64,000 nucleotides of DNA from Ramlibacter sp. (GCA_021323335.1 JAJTCN010000006.1:1-64000); one strand, 5' to 3'. Positions 17,229 through 27,002 are shown, counted from the first letter of the stretch. Numbers and translations are program-made. The notes: a model not told the origin generated them from the sequence alone.

Positions 17229-18038
17229 TCACCAGAACTTCAGCCGGTCGATGAGGCCGGGGGGCTGCTGCTTGCGGCGCGGCGGCACCGGCGGCGTCGC
17301 GAAGACGTGCCTGACCTCCAGTTCCTCGGCGGCCTGCAGCGTCACCTCCATGCGCAGCGGCTTGAACCTGCCGTTGCGCACCTCCACCACGTGCGGCCCG
17401 GGCGGCAGCGACAGCCGCACCAGCGGCGGCGTGCGGCCCTTCGGCTCGCCGTCGACATACACGTCGCCCCAGGGGCGGATGTGCAGCTGGATCACGGCCG
17501 GCCGCCGCGCGGCCTCGTACTGTTCCAGCGCTTCCCGTCCCGCGAACCCGGACCCCAGCACGGCCAGTACCCCCAGCCCGGCCAGTGCGTTGCGGCGCGC
17601 TCCCCGTTGTTGCGCCGCGAGCGCGGCGGCGAAGGCGGGCGAGATGCCGATGCGGTCGTCGCCTGCCGCATCGGCTGCCGCGGCCGCCGCATGCAGGGCC
17701 TCGCCGCTGACGCGGGCCTGCACGGAGCGATCCGGCGCGACGCGCAGGACGCCATGGTGCAGCCCCGTGCGCAGCGGCGGCAGCCCCTCGGCCCGGGCCA
17801 GCCGGCGCGCCGTGTCCCAGGCCACCGACGGCGCGACGTGGCCCGCGATCACCAGGCCTTGCGGCGCCTCCAGCACCAGCCGCCGCGCCGCATCCCAGCG
17901 CCCGAGCGCGTCCTTCAGACGGGCGACCAGCTGGTCGTCGATCACCGGCGCCGAACCCGGCTCGCCGTCCCAGCGCAGGAACAGCACGCTGCTCGCCACC
18001 GATGCGGCAGCAGCTGCCGGTGCCGGTGCGACGGTCAT
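17229..18038 (-). CDS. PEGA-domain membrane protein
   Basis: 269 residues. The N-terminal part (about 15-145) looks like a divergent regulatory domain (VLFLRWDGEP start, then LRTGLHHGVLRV). One membrane segment follows (NALAGLGVLAVLGSGFAG, about 160-180). A C-terminal PEGA domain (about 190-255) contains GDVYVDGEPKG and LPPGPHVVEVRNG. PEGA domains are extracytoplasmic beta modules often found with Ser/Thr kinases. The N-terminal half may be a degenerate adenylate-cyclase-like fold, but I cannot confirm that. It is the partner of the kinase encoded directly downstream (stop and GTG overlap at 17229-17232). Confidence 0.8.
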   Translation of the reverse strand: MTVAPAPAAAAASVASSVLFLRWDGEPGSAPVIDDQLVARLKDALGRWDAARRLVLEAPQGLVIAGHVAPSVAWDTARRLARAEGLPPLRTGLHHGVLRVAPDRSVQARVSGEALHAAAAAADAAGDDRIGISPAFAAALAAQQRGARRNALAGLGVLAVLGSGFAGREALEQYEAARRPAVIQLHIRPWGDVYVDGEPKGRTPPLVRLSLPPGPHVVEVRNGRFKPLRMEVTLQAAEELEVRHVFATPPVPPRRKQQPPGLIDRLKFW

Positions 18039-18100
18039 GCGCGGGGAAGCGGGGCCTGCATGCGGGCTATTCTGCGCGACCGTCCCGCCGGGGGGAATGC

Positions 18101-20425
18101 TTATTTCCTCAACCCCTGCAGCTTGGCGAAGGCGCCCTGCATCGCGCCGCCGATGGCGGGGTTGTTCGGCGCGCGCTGGCCGCGGGCCGCGCCCTCGAAG
18201 CGGTTCTCGCGCGGGCCGCCGGGCTTGCCGACGGGTGCCCCGAGCTTCATGGTCAGGCTGATGCGCTTGCGCACCGGGTCCACCTCCAGCACCTTCACCT
18301 TGACGATGTCGCCGGTCTTCACGACCTCGCGGGCGTCGGTCACGAACTTGTGCGACAACTGGCTGACGTGCACCAGGCCGTCCTGGTGCACCCCGAGGTC
18401 GACGAAGGCGCCGAAGGCGGCGACGTTGCTCACCGTGCCCTCCAGCTCCATGCCGGGCTGCAGGTCCTTGATGTCGTCCACGCCGTCGTTGAAGCGCGCC
18501 ACCTTGAAGTCCGGACGCGGGTCGCGGCCGGGCTTTTCCAGCTCGCCCAGGATGTCCTTGACGGTGATGACGCCGAACTTCTCGTTGGCGAACAGCTCCG
18601 GCCGCAGGGTCTTGAGCATCTCGGCGCGGCCCATCAGCTCCTGCACCGGCTTGCCGGCGCGGGCCAGGATCTTCTCGACGACAGGATACGTCTCCGGGTG
18701 AACCCCGGTCATGTCCAGCGGGTTCTCGCCGCCGCGGATGCGCAGGAAGCCGGCGCTCTGCTCGAAGGTCTTGGCGCCCAGGCCGCTCACCTGCAGCAGC
18801 TGCTGGCGGCTGCGGAAGGCGCCGTTGGACTCGCGCCACTGCACCACCGCGCGCGCCACCGAAGGCGACAGGCCCGAGACGCGCGACAGCAGCGGCGCGC
18901 TGGCGGTGTTCAGGTCCACGCCGACGCGGTTCACGCAGTCCTCGACCACCGCTTCCAGCGTGCGCGCCAGCTCGCTCTGGTTCACGTCGTGCTGGTACTG
19001 GCCGACGCCGATCGACTTGGGATCGATCTTCACCAGTTCGGCCAGCGGGTCCTGCAGGCGGCGCGCGATGCTGGCGGCGCCGCGCAGGCTGACGTCGACG
19101 TCCGGCATCTCCTTCGATGCATATTCACTCGCGGAGTAGACCGAGGCGCCCGCTTCGCTGACCACGATGCGCTGCAGGTCCGGCGCGTCCAGCCGCTTCA
19201 TCAGGTCGGCCGCCAGCTTGTCGGTCTCGCGGCTGGCGGTGCCGTTGCCGATGGCGATGAGGTTGACGCCGTGCTTGCGGCACAACTGCCCGAGCGTGTG
19301 CAGCGCGCCCTCCCAGTCGCGGCGCGGCTCGTGCGGGTACACCGTGGCCGTGTCGACCAGCTTGCCGGTGGCATCCACCACCGCCACCTTCACGCCGGTG
19401 CGGATGCCGGGGTCGAGGCCCATCACCACCCGTGGGCCGGCCGGAGCGGCCAGCAGCAGGTCGCGCAGGTTTTCGGCGAACACCTTGATCGCGACCTTCT
19501 CCGCCTCCTCGCGCAGGCGCGAGAACAGGTCGCGTTCGGTGGAGAGCGACAGCTTCACGCGCCACGTCCAGGCCACCGCCTTGCGCAGCAGGTCGTCGGC
19601 GGGGCGCCTGGCGTGGCTCCAGCCCAAGTGCAGCGCGATCTTGCCTTCGGCGATGGAGGGCTGGCCCGGCTCGGGTTCCACCGGCAGCGCCAGCTTGACC
19701 TCGAGGATGTCCAGGGCGCGCCCGCGGAACACCGCCAGCGCGCGGTGCGACGGCACGCGGCCGATCGGCTCGTCGTAGTCGAAGTAATCGCGGAACTTGG
19801 ACACGTCGGGGTGGTTCTCGTCCTTGCCGGCGGCCAGTTTCGACTTCAGCAGGCCCTCCGTCCACAACCATTCGCGCAGCGCCTGCACCAGCACCGCGTC
19901 TTCGGCCCAGCGCTCCGACAGGATGTCGCGCACGCCGTCCAGCACGGCCGGCACGGTGGTGAAGTCTTCGCCACCCTCGCCTTTTTCCTGCTTGACGAAG
20001 GCCTGGGCCTCGACGGCCGGGTCCCGCTTCGGGTCGGCCCACAGCAGGTCGGCCAGCGGTTCGAGGCCGGCCTCGCGCGCGATCAGGCCCTTGGTGCGGC
20101 GTTTCTGCTTGTACGGCAGGTACAGGTCTTCCAGCTCCTGCTTGGTGGGCGCAGCCTCGATGGCCGCGCGCAGCGCGGGAGTGAGCTTGCCCTGCTCCTC
20201 GACGCTCTTCAACACCGCCTCGCGCCGCTCCTCCAGCTCCCGCAGGTAGGCCAGGCGCGCTTCCAGTTCGCGCAGGTGGATGTCGTCGAGGCCACCCGTG
20301 GCCTCCTTGCGGTAGCGGGCGATGAAGGGCACGCTGGCCCCGCCGTCCAGCAGCTCGACCGCAGAGCGGACCTGGCTTTCCTGGACTTTCAGTTCGGCGG
20401 CGATCTGCCGCAGGATCTTTTGCAT
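18101..20425 (-). CDS. tex: Tex-family transcription accessory protein
   Basis: 774 residues, the normal Tex length. It has an N-terminal helical region ([13 protein letters not shown]...), a YqgF/RNase H-like domain ([18 protein letters not shown], about 325-450), helix-hairpin-helix motifs ([30 protein letters not shown]) and a C-terminal S1 RNA-binding domain (about 645-715, [20 protein letters not shown]). It binds nucleic acid and influences transcription and translation. The ATG was chosen because the family starts at this MQKI position; upstream in-frame sequence is not conserved-looking. Confidence 0.95.
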   Translation of the reverse strand: MQKILRQIAAELKVQESQVRSAVELLDGGASVPFIARYRKEATGGLDDIHLRELEARLAYLRELEERREAVLKSVEEQGKLTPALRAAIEAAPTKQELEDLYLPYKQKRRTKGLIAREAGLEPLADLLWADPKRDPAVEAQAFVKQEKGEGGEDFTTVPAVLDGVRDILSERWAEDAVLVQALREWLWTEGLLKSKLAAGKDENHPDVSKFRDYFDYDEPIGRVPSHRALAVFRGRALDILEVKLALPVEPEPGQPSIAEGKIALHLGWSHARRPADDLLRKAVAWTWRVKLSLSTERDLFSRLREEAEKVAIKVFAENLRDLLLAAPAGPRVVMGLDPGIRTGVKVAVVDATGKLVDTATVYPHEPRRDWEGALHTLGQLCRKHGVNLIAIGNGTASRETDKLAADLMKRLDAPDLQRIVVSEAGASVYSASEYASKEMPDVDVSLRGAASIARRLQDPLAELVKIDPKSIGVGQYQHDVNQSELARTLEAVVEDCVNRVGVDLNTASAPLLSRVSGLSPSVARAVVQWRESNGAFRSRQQLLQVSGLGAKTFEQSAGFLRIRGGENPLDMTGVHPETYPVVEKILARAGKPVQELMGRAEMLKTLRPELFANEKFGVITVKDILGELEKPGRDPRPDFKVARFNDGVDDIKDLQPGMELEGTVSNVAAFGAFVDLGVHQDGLVHVSQLSHKFVTDAREVVKTGDIVKVKVLEVDPVRKRISLTMKLGAPVGKPGGPRENRFEGAARGQRAPNNPAIGGAMQGAFAKLQGLRK

Positions 20426-20559
20426 CGTGTTACTGCTGGGGGACCGATGAGAAGCGCGCGAGTTTGCCACACCGGTCGCACACGGGAACAGGTCATTGGC
20501 TGACAGTTGCGCGCGCTCCACTGCAGAGAATGGTTTGCACGTCCTAAGGAGTTTTTTCC

Positions 20560-21252
20560 ATGCGCACCCGAAGCATCCTGCTGATCGTGGCCATCTTGCT
20601 GGTATCGGGGTTTGCCGCCCTGAACTGGGAAGAAATCGTCCGGCCCTCCACCCTCTGGTTCGGTCTCTTCGTGACCCAGGCCCCCCTCGGCCTGATCCTG
20701 CTGGGCCTGCTGGCCCTGACGCTGGTGCTGTTCCTGGCGTCCACCGCGGCCATGAAGACCCAGTCCCTGATGGACTATCGCCAGCACCAGAAGACGCTGG
20801 AAGCGCAGCGCGACCTGGCCGACAAGGCGGAAGCCTCGCGCTTCGTCGACCTGCGCCAGCACATGGACACGCAACTGCGCGAACTGCGCGAGCGCGACGC
20901 CATTTCCGCCTCCGAGTTCGAGAAGTCCCGCCTGGAGTCCCAGCGCGAGATCCGCACCCAGCTCGAACAGATCAACCGCACCCTGGCGGCCCGCCTGACC
21001 GAACTGGAAAGCCGGCTGGATGGGCGGCTGGGTGGCAGCGGCGCGCCGGTGACCACCGTGCCCACCGGCGCCGTGGAGGGGCGTTCGCGGATCGAAGACG
21101 CACGCGAAAAGCAGATGCGCGAGGAGGCACGCATCCGCGACGAAGAGCGGCTGCGGGACGAGCGCCTGCGCCAGGACAACCCGGCACGCGTCGAAGAGCG
21201 TGTCACGGCGGTCGACAGGCCGCCGGAGTCCGGCTGGCGCCGCTGGTTCTGA
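20560..21252 (+). CDS. LapA-like membrane protein with long coiled coil
   Basis: 230 residues. Two N-terminal membrane segments (about 5-22 and 40-62) resemble the LapA/YciS domain. A cytoplasmic helical region rich in Glu, Arg and Gln follows (about 70-215), with heptad-like pattern typical of coiled coils ([39 protein letters not shown]). LapA proteins in enterobacteria serve LPS assembly regulation; here the long coiled coil makes the role uncertain. AAGGAG lies eleven bases before the ATG. It is divergent from tex. Confidence 0.8.
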   Translation: MRTRSILLIVAILLVSGFAALNWEEIVRPSTLWFGLFVTQAPLGLILLGLLALTLVLFLASTAAMKTQSLMDYRQHQKTLEAQRDLADKAEASRFVDLRQHMDTQLRELRERDAISASEFEKSRLESQREIRTQLEQINRTLAARLTELESRLDGRLGGSGAPVTTVPTGAVEGRSRIEDAREKQMREEARIRDEERLRDERLRQDNPARVEERVTAVDRPPESGWRRWF

Positions 21253-21259
21253 GGGCGTT

Positions 21260-21343
21260 GCTGGGGTTCGCTTCGCTCACCACCAGCCTACCGGTGCCGC
21301 TGGGCTTCGTAGGCTGGAGGTGAGCGCGCAGCCGAACCCCAGC
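21260..21343. repeat. Large palindromic repeat in convergent gap (GTAGG type, copy 2)
   Basis: The left arm (21260-21291, starting GCTGGGGTTCG and ending CAGCCTAC) pairs with the right arm (21309-21343, GTAGGCTGG ... CGAACCCCAGC), with a few internal mismatches. It occupies nearly the whole gap between the convergent LapA-like and ogt genes. The same central GTAGG/CCTAC pair recurs at 14941-15024 and 47450-47484. Confidence 0.8.
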
Positions 21344-21345
21344 GA

Positions 21346-21891
21346 TCAAAGGTCGAACAGCCCCGGCGCGCCGCCAAGCCGCGCTGCCTCGATCTCCAGC
21401 ATCTTCAACTTCGTCTCCGCCCCACCCTCGGCCGAGAAGCCGCCGGAGCGCCCGCCCGCCGCGAGCACCCGATGGCAGGGTACGACCGGCGCGAACGGAT
21501 TGCGTCCGAGCGCCTGGCCCACGGCCCGGGCGGCTCCCGGCTCTCCGATGCGGCGGGCCACTTCCCCATAGGTCAGCACCTCGCCCGGCGGAATGGCGCG
21601 GGCCACCTCGTACACCCGCCGGTGGAATTCCGGCACCGCGCTGAAATCCAGCGGCAGATCGCGCAGGTCGTCCCGCTCGCCTTGCAGCAAGGCCTGGATG
21701 CGGGCGATGGCCTGCTCGACGAACAGCGGCGGCGGCAACTGCGCCACCGTGCCGAAAGGTCGGCACAGGCGACCCAGCGTCCCCTCCCGCGTCGTCTCCG
21801 GCAACTGCACGGCCGCGATCGCCTGCGCGTTCCAGGCGATGCCGCAAGCGCCGATGGCGGTGTCGAAGAGGCAGCAGCCTGTCGGCGCCAT
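21346..21891 (-). CDS. ogt: Methylated-DNA-[protein]-cysteine S-methyltransferase
   Basis: 181 residues. It repairs O6-methylguanine by suicide transfer to an active Cys. The PCHR motif (Cys139 in APVVPCHRV), the helix-turn-helix region (LTYGEVARRIGEPGAARAVGQ) and the Asn hinge (GRNPFAP) are all present. There is no Ada N-terminal domain, so this is the Ogt type. It is the last gene after the AidB-like dehydrogenase and GST genes, with a 7-bp gap. Confidence 0.95.
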   Translation of the reverse strand: MAPTGCCLFDTAIGACGIAWNAQAIAAVQLPETTREGTLGRLCRPFGTVAQLPPPLFVEQAIARIQALLQGERDDLRDLPLDFSAVPEFHRRVYEVARAIPPGEVLTYGEVARRIGEPGAARAVGQALGRNPFAPVVPCHRVLAAGGRSGGFSAEGGAETKLKMLEIEAARLGGAPGLFDL

Positions 21892-21898
21892 GGCAGGG

Positions 21899-22852
21899 TC
21901 AGGCCGCGGCGGCTGCCCGCAATACGTAGCCGATGCGCGGGAAGTGCACGTGCACGGTGCCGGCCCGCGCGTCCTCGCGGCGCAGGCTGTAGTGCGTGCG
22001 GGTCGCGGCGATCAGCTCGCCCTCGGTGGTCTCGGAGCCGAAGGTTTCCGGCGTGATGGTCACTCGGGACCCGAGCGCGAGGCCGTGGTCGTCCTGGAAC
22101 GCGCTGTCGATCAGCAGGTTGGCCCCGGCAGGTTGCGGGTCGACGGCGGCGGCCATCGCCACGGCATCGGCCGACGCCAGCCGGGTCATGGGCCCGTGGC
22201 CGATGGCCTCCACCCGCTGCGCCCACTCGCCCACCGACGGCGTGGCGTTCAGGATGTCCGCCAGCACCGGCACCTGGTTGCGCGTGTACCAGATGCCGTG
22301 GTACGCGGCGAAGTCCGCGACGCAGGGTTCCAGGCCGAACAGGAAGTCGTGCTCGTCGGCCATGTTGGCGATGCGGCGCAGGTAGGAGCGGTAGGCGGAC
22401 GTCGCGTCCCCGGGCCGCAGCCGCACCAGGTTGGAAGACATCGCCTTGCGATCGTCGCTGAACGCCTTGGCGGCTTCCGGCGGCGCCTTGGCGAAGACGT
22501 GGGCGGCGCCGCGCGGCTGCAGGTTGTAGCCCATCGCCGCCCAGAACAGCGTGGTGTCGGCCCACTGCGCGAAGATGCGGCAGACCCCCTTGAGGTGCGG
22601 CGGATAGAGCGTCGGCTCGGGACGCACGTGCTCGAGCACGTCGCAGATCAGCGCGGTGTCGCAATAGATGTCCGCCCCCACCTGCAGCACGGGCGTCTTG
22701 CGGTAGCCGCCGGTGAGCGCGACCACGTCGGGCTTGGGCATGATCGGCGGCACCAGCACCGACTTCCACGGCAACTTCTTGTACCCGAGGATCAGGCGGA
22801 TCTTCTCCGAAAAGGGAGAACTCGCGTAGTGGTGGAGGATGAGATCGTTCAT
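21899..22852 (-). CDS. Glutathione S-transferase family protein
   Basis: 317 residues. The thioredoxin-like N-terminal domain (1 to about 78, LHHYASSPFSEKIRLILGYK ... YRKTPVLQVG ... IYCDTALICDVLE) is followed by an all-helical GST C-domain with FLFGLEPCVADFAAYHGIWY. It is about 90 residues longer than a standard GST, with a C-terminal beta-rich extension (SRVTITPETFGSETTEGEL) of a kind seen in a large-GST subgroup. The substrate is unknown. The ATG overlaps the AidB-like gene stop (ATGA), so it is co-translated with the dehydrogenase. Confidence 0.88.
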   Translation of the reverse strand: MNDLILHHYASSPFSEKIRLILGYKKLPWKSVLVPPIMPKPDVVALTGGYRKTPVLQVGADIYCDTALICDVLEHVRPEPTLYPPHLKGVCRIFAQWADTTLFWAAMGYNLQPRGAAHVFAKAPPEAAKAFSDDRKAMSSNLVRLRPGDATSAYRSYLRRIANMADEHDFLFGLEPCVADFAAYHGIWYTRNQVPVLADILNATPSVGEWAQRVEAIGHGPMTRLASADAVAMAAAVDPQPAGANLLIDSAFQDDHGLALGSRVTITPETFGSETTEGELIAATRTHYSLRREDARAGTVHVHFPRIGYVLRAAAAA

Positions 22853-24498
22853 GCGGGGTACGGCAGCGCGCGTTGCAGGATGGTGTCGAAATCGCAGCGC
22901 GAGGACAGCGTGCCGAAGGCCTGCCCCCAGTCGCCGCCCAGGCGGGAGTCGCAGAAGGCGGAGAACACGGCAGGCGGTGCGCACTGGTGCAGCAATGCGG
23001 CCTGCACCGCCAGTGCGACGTCCTGCGCCAGCCGGCGCGCCTCAACTTCCGTCGCCATCTGCTCCACGCGCGCCGGCAGCGCGGAGGCCATCCGGTCCAG
23101 CGCCGCGTGCGCACCCCGGGCCGGCGCCAGTTCGTCGGCCAGCGCTGCCGCGGCGTCGGCCTTGCGCAAGGCCCGCAGCAGGTCCAGCGCCATGATGTTG
23201 CCCGCGCCCTCCCAGATGGAGTTGAGCGGCATCTCGCGGTAGATGCGGGCCATGATGCCTTCGCCGTTCTCCTCGACGTAGCCGTTGCCGCCGAGGCATT
23301 CCATGGCCTCCTGGGCGAAATGGCTGCCGCGCTTGCAGATCCAGAACTTGGCAATGGGGGTCAGCAGGCGCGCCATCGTGGCCTCCCGCGCATCGCCGCG
23401 CCGGTCGAAGGCGCGCGCCAGGCGCAGGGACAAGGCGGTGGACGCCTCGCTCTCCAGCGCCAGGTCCGCCAGCACGTTGCGCATCAGGGGCTGCTCGACC
23501 AGGCGCTTGCCGAAGGCGCAGCGCTGCGTGGTGTGGTGCAGCGCGATCGACAGCGCCTGCCGCATCAGCCCGCTGGTGCCGAGCGCGCAGTCCAGCCGCG
23601 TCATCGTGCCCATCTCCAGGATCTGCGGGACGCCGCGACCCTCTTCTCCCACCAGCCAGGCCGTGGCGCCGCGGAATTCCACTTCGGAGCTCGCATTGGC
23701 CTTGTTGCCCAGCTTGTCCTTCAGCCGCTGGATGGCGATGCCGTTGCGGCTGCCGTCCGGCAGCACGCGCGGCAGGAACAGGCAGCTCAGGCCCGACGGC
23801 GTCTGCGCCAGCACCAGGAAGGCGTCGCACATGGGCGCCGAGAAGAACCACTTGTGGCCGGTGATGCGGTAGCGCTCGCCCCAGTCGTCGCGGCCATCGG
23901 GCTCGGCGCGCGTGGTGTTGGCGCGGACGTCCGAGCCGCCCTGCTTTTCCGTCATGCCCATGCCCATGGTCACGCCGGCCTTGTCGCTCCAGCGCCTGAG
24001 CGCCGGGTCGTAGCTGCGGCTGGTGAGCCCGGGCGCCCAGTCACGGAACACCGCGTCGTTGCCGCGCAGCGCCGGCGTGACCGCGTAGGTCATGGAGATG
24101 GGACAGAGGATCGACGGCTCGAGCTCGGTGAAGAGCATGAAGCCGGCGGCGCGCAGGACGTGGGCGTTGCCGTGGTTGTCGGCCCACGCCGATCCATGCA
24201 GCCCCGCCTCCACCGCCGCCGCCATCAGCGCGTGGTAGCTCGGATGGAACTCCACCTCGTCGATGCGCCGGCCGAAGCGGTCGTGCGTGCGCAGCTCCGG
24301 CGCGTGGGTGTTGGCCAGGCGGGCATGCGCCTGCATCTCCGAGGTGCCGGCCAGCCGGCCCAGGCGCGCCAGCGGCGCCGTGTCGAGCTGCGGCCCATTG
24401 AAGCGCAGCGCATCGCGCAGGGGCCGGTTGGTCTCGAACAGGTCGTAGTCCACCAGCGGCTCGGGCTGGTTGAACACTTCATGGGTCGCGTCCGTCAC
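22849..24498 (-). CDS. AidB-like acyl-CoA dehydrogenase (isovaleryl-CoA dehydrogenase type)
   Basis: 549 residues, an FAD flavoprotein of the AidB branch of the acyl-CoA dehydrogenases. Visible signatures are GMGMTEKQGGSDVRAN, HKWFFSAPMCDAFLVL, LGGNGYVEENGEG and YREMPLNSIWEGAGN. Enterobacterial AidB is linked to alkylation damage, and this gene shares a transcript with the alkyltransferase ogt, which fits. A simple role in acyl-CoA oxidation with the genes upstream is equally possible. Confidence 0.92.
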   Translation of the reverse strand: MTDATHEVFNQPEPLVDYDLFETNRPLRDALRFNGPQLDTAPLARLGRLAGTSEMQAHARLANTHAPELRTHDRFGRRIDEVEFHPSYHALMAAAVEAGLHGSAWADNHGNAHVLRAAGFMLFTELEPSILCPISMTYAVTPALRGNDAVFRDWAPGLTSRSYDPALRRWSDKAGVTMGMGMTEKQGGSDVRANTTRAEPDGRDDWGERYRITGHKWFFSAPMCDAFLVLAQTPSGLSCLFLPRVLPDGSRNGIAIQRLKDKLGNKANASSEVEFRGATAWLVGEEGRGVPQILEMGTMTRLDCALGTSGLMRQALSIALHHTTQRCAFGKRLVEQPLMRNVLADLALESEASTALSLRLARAFDRRGDAREATMARLLTPIAKFWICKRGSHFAQEAMECLGGNGYVEENGEGIMARIYREMPLNSIWEGAGNIMALDLLRALRKADAAAALADELAPARGAHAALDRMASALPARVEQMATEVEARRLAQDVALAVQAALLHQCAPPAVFSAFCDSRLGGDWGQAFGTLSSRCDFDTILQRALPYPA

Positions 24499-24520
24499 GG
24501 CGTCTCCCTTCCGAGGGGCG

Positions 24521-25537
24521 TCAGGAAACCTTCACCAGCTGCTTGCCGAAATTGCGGCCCTTCAGCATCCCGAGGAAGGCCTCGGGGGCGGCCGCCAGGC
24601 CTTGCGCGACCGACTCGCGCGGCCGCAGCTTGCCGCTGCCCACCAGCGTGCCGAGCTCCTGCAGCGCCTGCGGCCACACGTCCATGTGCTCGCTGACGAT
24701 GAAGCCTTCCACCGTGAGGCGGTTGGTCAGGATCAGCTGCGGGTACGCCATCGGGATCGGCTTGCCGTCGTAACCCGCGATCATGCCGCACAGGGCGATG
24801 CGGCCGAAAGCGTTCATGCGCAGCATCACCGCGTCCATCACCATGCCGCCGACGTTCTCGAAGTAGCCATGGATGCCTTCCGGGCACGCTTCCTTCAGCG
24901 CCTTCGACAGCGAAGATGCATCGGCGTGCTGCTTGTAGTCGACGCAGGCGTCGAAGCCCAGTTCCTCCGTGACGTAGCGGCACTTGTCCGGGCCGCCCGC
25001 GATGCCGACGGCGCGGCAGCCGCGCGCCTTGGCCAGCGTGCCGAGCGCGCTGCCCACGGCGCCGCTGGCCGCGCTGACCACGATTGTCTGGCCCTGCTTC
25101 GGCTGGATGATCTTCACCAGCCCGTACCAGGCCGTGACGCCGGGCATGCCGACCGCGCCGAGGTAATGCGACAGCGGCACGTGAGTGGTGTCCACCTTGC
25201 GCAGCGCGCCCGGCTGGTCGGCGGCCACCACGCTGTACTCCTGCCAGCCACCCATGCCCACCACCTTGTCGCCGGGCGCGAACTTCGGGCTGCGGCTCTC
25301 GACCACTTCGCCGACCGTTCCACCCTGCATCACCTGCCCCAGGGGCTGGGGCGCGGCATAGCTCTTGGCGTCGTTCATGCGCCCGCGCATGTACGGGTCG
25401 AGGCTGAGGAAATGGTGGCGCACCAGCACCTCGCCCTCCTTCAGCGCCGGCGTCTCGGCCTCCACCAGCTTGAAGTTGCTGGCGCTGGCCTCGCCCTCGG
25501 GGCGGTTGTCCAGCAGGATCTGCTTGTTCTTCGGCAT
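24521..25537 (-). CDS. curA: NADP-dependent MDR oxidoreductase, CurA/leukotriene B4 dehydrogenase family
   Basis: 338 residues, a zinc-free medium-chain reductase that reduces activated double bonds of enals and enones with NADPH. It has the family N-terminus (LDNRPEGEASASNFKLVE), the substrate segment LSLDPYMRGRM, the nucleotide loop AASGAVGSALGTLAK and the GYFENVGG motif. It sits 9 bp after the PaaI-type thioesterase in the acyl-CoA operon. The symbol is by family resemblance; the natural substrate is not shown by sequence. Confidence 0.88.
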   Translation of the reverse strand: MPKNKQILLDNRPEGEASASNFKLVEAETPALKEGEVLVRHHFLSLDPYMRGRMNDAKSYAAPQPLGQVMQGGTVGEVVESRSPKFAPGDKVVGMGGWQEYSVVAADQPGALRKVDTTHVPLSHYLGAVGMPGVTAWYGLVKIIQPKQGQTIVVSAASGAVGSALGTLAKARGCRAVGIAGGPDKCRYVTEELGFDACVDYKQHADASSLSKALKEACPEGIHGYFENVGGMVMDAVMLRMNAFGRIALCGMIAGYDGKPIPMAYPQLILTNRLTVEGFIVSEHMDVWPQALQELGTLVGSGKLRPRESVAQGLAAAPEAFLGMLKGRNFGKQLVKVS

Positions 25538-25546
25538 GGGGGCCTC

Positions 25547-25975
25547 TCAGTCGGTGGAAATCGTGTTGGCGGGAGCCGTCGGCGCCTGGCGCTTGACGTA
25601 CTTGAAGGTGCCGGTGGCATGGGCGCAGGCCCTGCCCTCGGCATCGTAGATGGTGGCTTCGGTGAACGCCATGGTCTTGGTCCGGTGCATCAGCCGCCCG
25701 CGCCCGGTGAGCAGGCCCTTGCAGGGCTGCATGAAGGTGGTCTTCATCTCGATGGTGACCACGCCGGTGTCCAGCTCCACGCTGCGCGCGGCCGTGGCCA
25801 TGGTCACGTCCATCAGCGTCATGATGGCGCCGCCGTGCGTCACCAGGAAGGAGTTCATGTGCTCGTGCTTCGGCAGGTAGGTCAGCTCCGAAGCGCCGCC
25901 TTCCATCATCACCAGGTCGAAGCCCAGGTGCGTGACGAAGGGAATCTCGACGCCGAACAGCTTGGGAGTCGGCAC
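25547..25975 (-). CDS. PaaI-family hot-dog thioesterase
   Basis: 142 residues. It is a single hot-dog domain with the family motif NSFLVTHGGAIMTLMDVTMA (His-Gly-Gly and the following Asp) and the strand MKTTFMQPCKG. It hydrolyses acyl-CoA thioesters. GTG 25975 was chosen because GGAGG lies six bases upstream; another GTG at 25981 overlaps the SDR stop and is the alternative. It lies between the SDR and CurA-type genes in the operon. Confidence 0.85.
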   Translation of the reverse strand: MPTPKLFGVEIPFVTHLGFDLVMMEGGASELTYLPKHEHMNSFLVTHGGAIMTLMDVTMATAARSVELDTGVVTIEMKTTFMQPCKGLLTGRGRLMHRTKTMAFTEATIYDAEGRACAHATGTFKYVKRQAPTAPANTISTD

Positions 25976-25977
25976 GC

Positions 25978-26769
25978 TCACCCTCCCGTCACGACGCTCA
26001 CGCCGCCGTCCACCGCCAGCCACTGGCCGGTGATGTGCTTGCCGGCGTCCGATGCGTACAGCAGCGTGATGCCCTTGAGGTCCTCGTCGTCGCCGAGGCG
26101 CTGCAGCGGCGCATGGGCGGCCAGTTCGTCGGCTCCGATGCGGTCCAGCGTCCCCTTGGTCATCTTGCTGGGGAAGAAGCCGGGGCAGATGGCGTTGACG
26201 TTGATGCCGTACTTGCCCCATTCGCAGGCCAGCGCCTGGGTGAAGGTGATGACGGCGCCCTTGGAGGTGTTGTAGGCCAGCGTGTTCATCCCCGCCGGGT
26301 TGCCGCCGAGACCGGCGATGGAGGCGATGTTGATGATGCGGCCCTGCTTGCGCGGGATCATGCTGCGCTTGGCGACCTGCTGGCTGAGGATGAAATAGCC
26401 GCGGACGTTGAGGTTCATCACCTTGTCCCAGCCTTCCACCGGATGGTCTTCCGCCGGTGCGCCCCAGGCCGCGCCGGCGTTGTTCACCAGGATGTCGATG
26501 TCGCCCATGCGCTCCAGGGTGCCGTCGGCGAGCTTGCGGATGTCTTCCTCGCGCGCGCAGTCGGCGGCGATCCAGCGCGCGTCGATGCCGGCGGCCTGCA
26601 GGTCGGCGGTGGCTTCTTCCAGGTCGCCGGCCTTGCGCGAGCTGAGCATGACGCGGGCGCCGGCCTCGCCCAGCGCATGCGCCATCTGCAGTCCGAGGCC
26701 GCGGGAGCCGCCAGTGACGAGGGCCGTCTTGCCCTTCAGGTCGAACAGTTGCTGGATGGTACGGGTCAT
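25978..26769 (-). CDS. Short-chain dehydrogenase/reductase
   Basis: 263 residues, a classical SDR. It has the cofactor loop TGGSRGLG, NNAG in VNNAGAAWG, the catalytic Ser in ASIAGLGG, the YNTSK Tyr/Lys pair, and the PG motif in ICPGFFPSKM. The Arg in the loop and SSRKAG after the second strand suggest NADP(H). It probably handles a 3-hydroxyacyl or similar alcohol group in the surrounding pathway. The start overlaps the stop of the small membrane protein gene (ATGA). Confidence 0.92.
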   Translation of the reverse strand: MTRTIQQLFDLKGKTALVTGGSRGLGLQMAHALGEAGARVMLSSRKAGDLEEATADLQAAGIDARWIAADCAREEDIRKLADGTLERMGDIDILVNNAGAAWGAPAEDHPVEGWDKVMNLNVRGYFILSQQVAKRSMIPRKQGRIINIASIAGLGGNPAGMNTLAYNTSKGAVITFTQALACEWGKYGINVNAICPGFFPSKMTKGTLDRIGADELAAHAPLQRLGDDEDLKGITLLYASDAGKHITGQWLAVDGGVSVVTGG

Positions 26770-27002
26770 GCCTGGTTCTCCGGGGCGGGTTTCTTGGATG
26801 GATCGTCTTCCGGCAGGCGGGAGCGGACGTAGATCAGCGCGAAGCCGACGCCGGCGACGATGGCGCCGAGCACGGACAGGCTCCAGCCGGCGATGCGCGC
26901 CTCGTCGTGCGATGCGATGCCGAGCACCAGCACCAGCAGGCCGCCGAAGATCAGCGTCCAGATCAGCGCGTCGAGACGCGCCAGGGTTCGGGCCGAAGCC
27001 AT
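26766..27002 (-). CDS. Small two-TM membrane protein of unknown function
   Basis: 78 residues. Two hydrophobic segments (about 12-28, LIWTLIFGGLLVLVLGIA; about 37-56, WSLSVLGAIVAGVGFALIYV) are joined by a short charged turn (SHDEAR), and the tail is polar (RSRLPEDDPSKKPAPENQA). I do not recognise a family. Its reality is supported by stop-start overlaps on both sides: TGATG with the upstream acyl-CoA dehydrogenase and ATGA with the SDR, so it is translated as part of the acyl-CoA operon. Confidence 0.78.
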   Translation of the reverse strand: MASARTLARLDALIWTLIFGGLLVLVLGIASHDEARIAGWSLSVLGAIVAGVGFALIYVRSRLPEDDPSKKPAPENQA

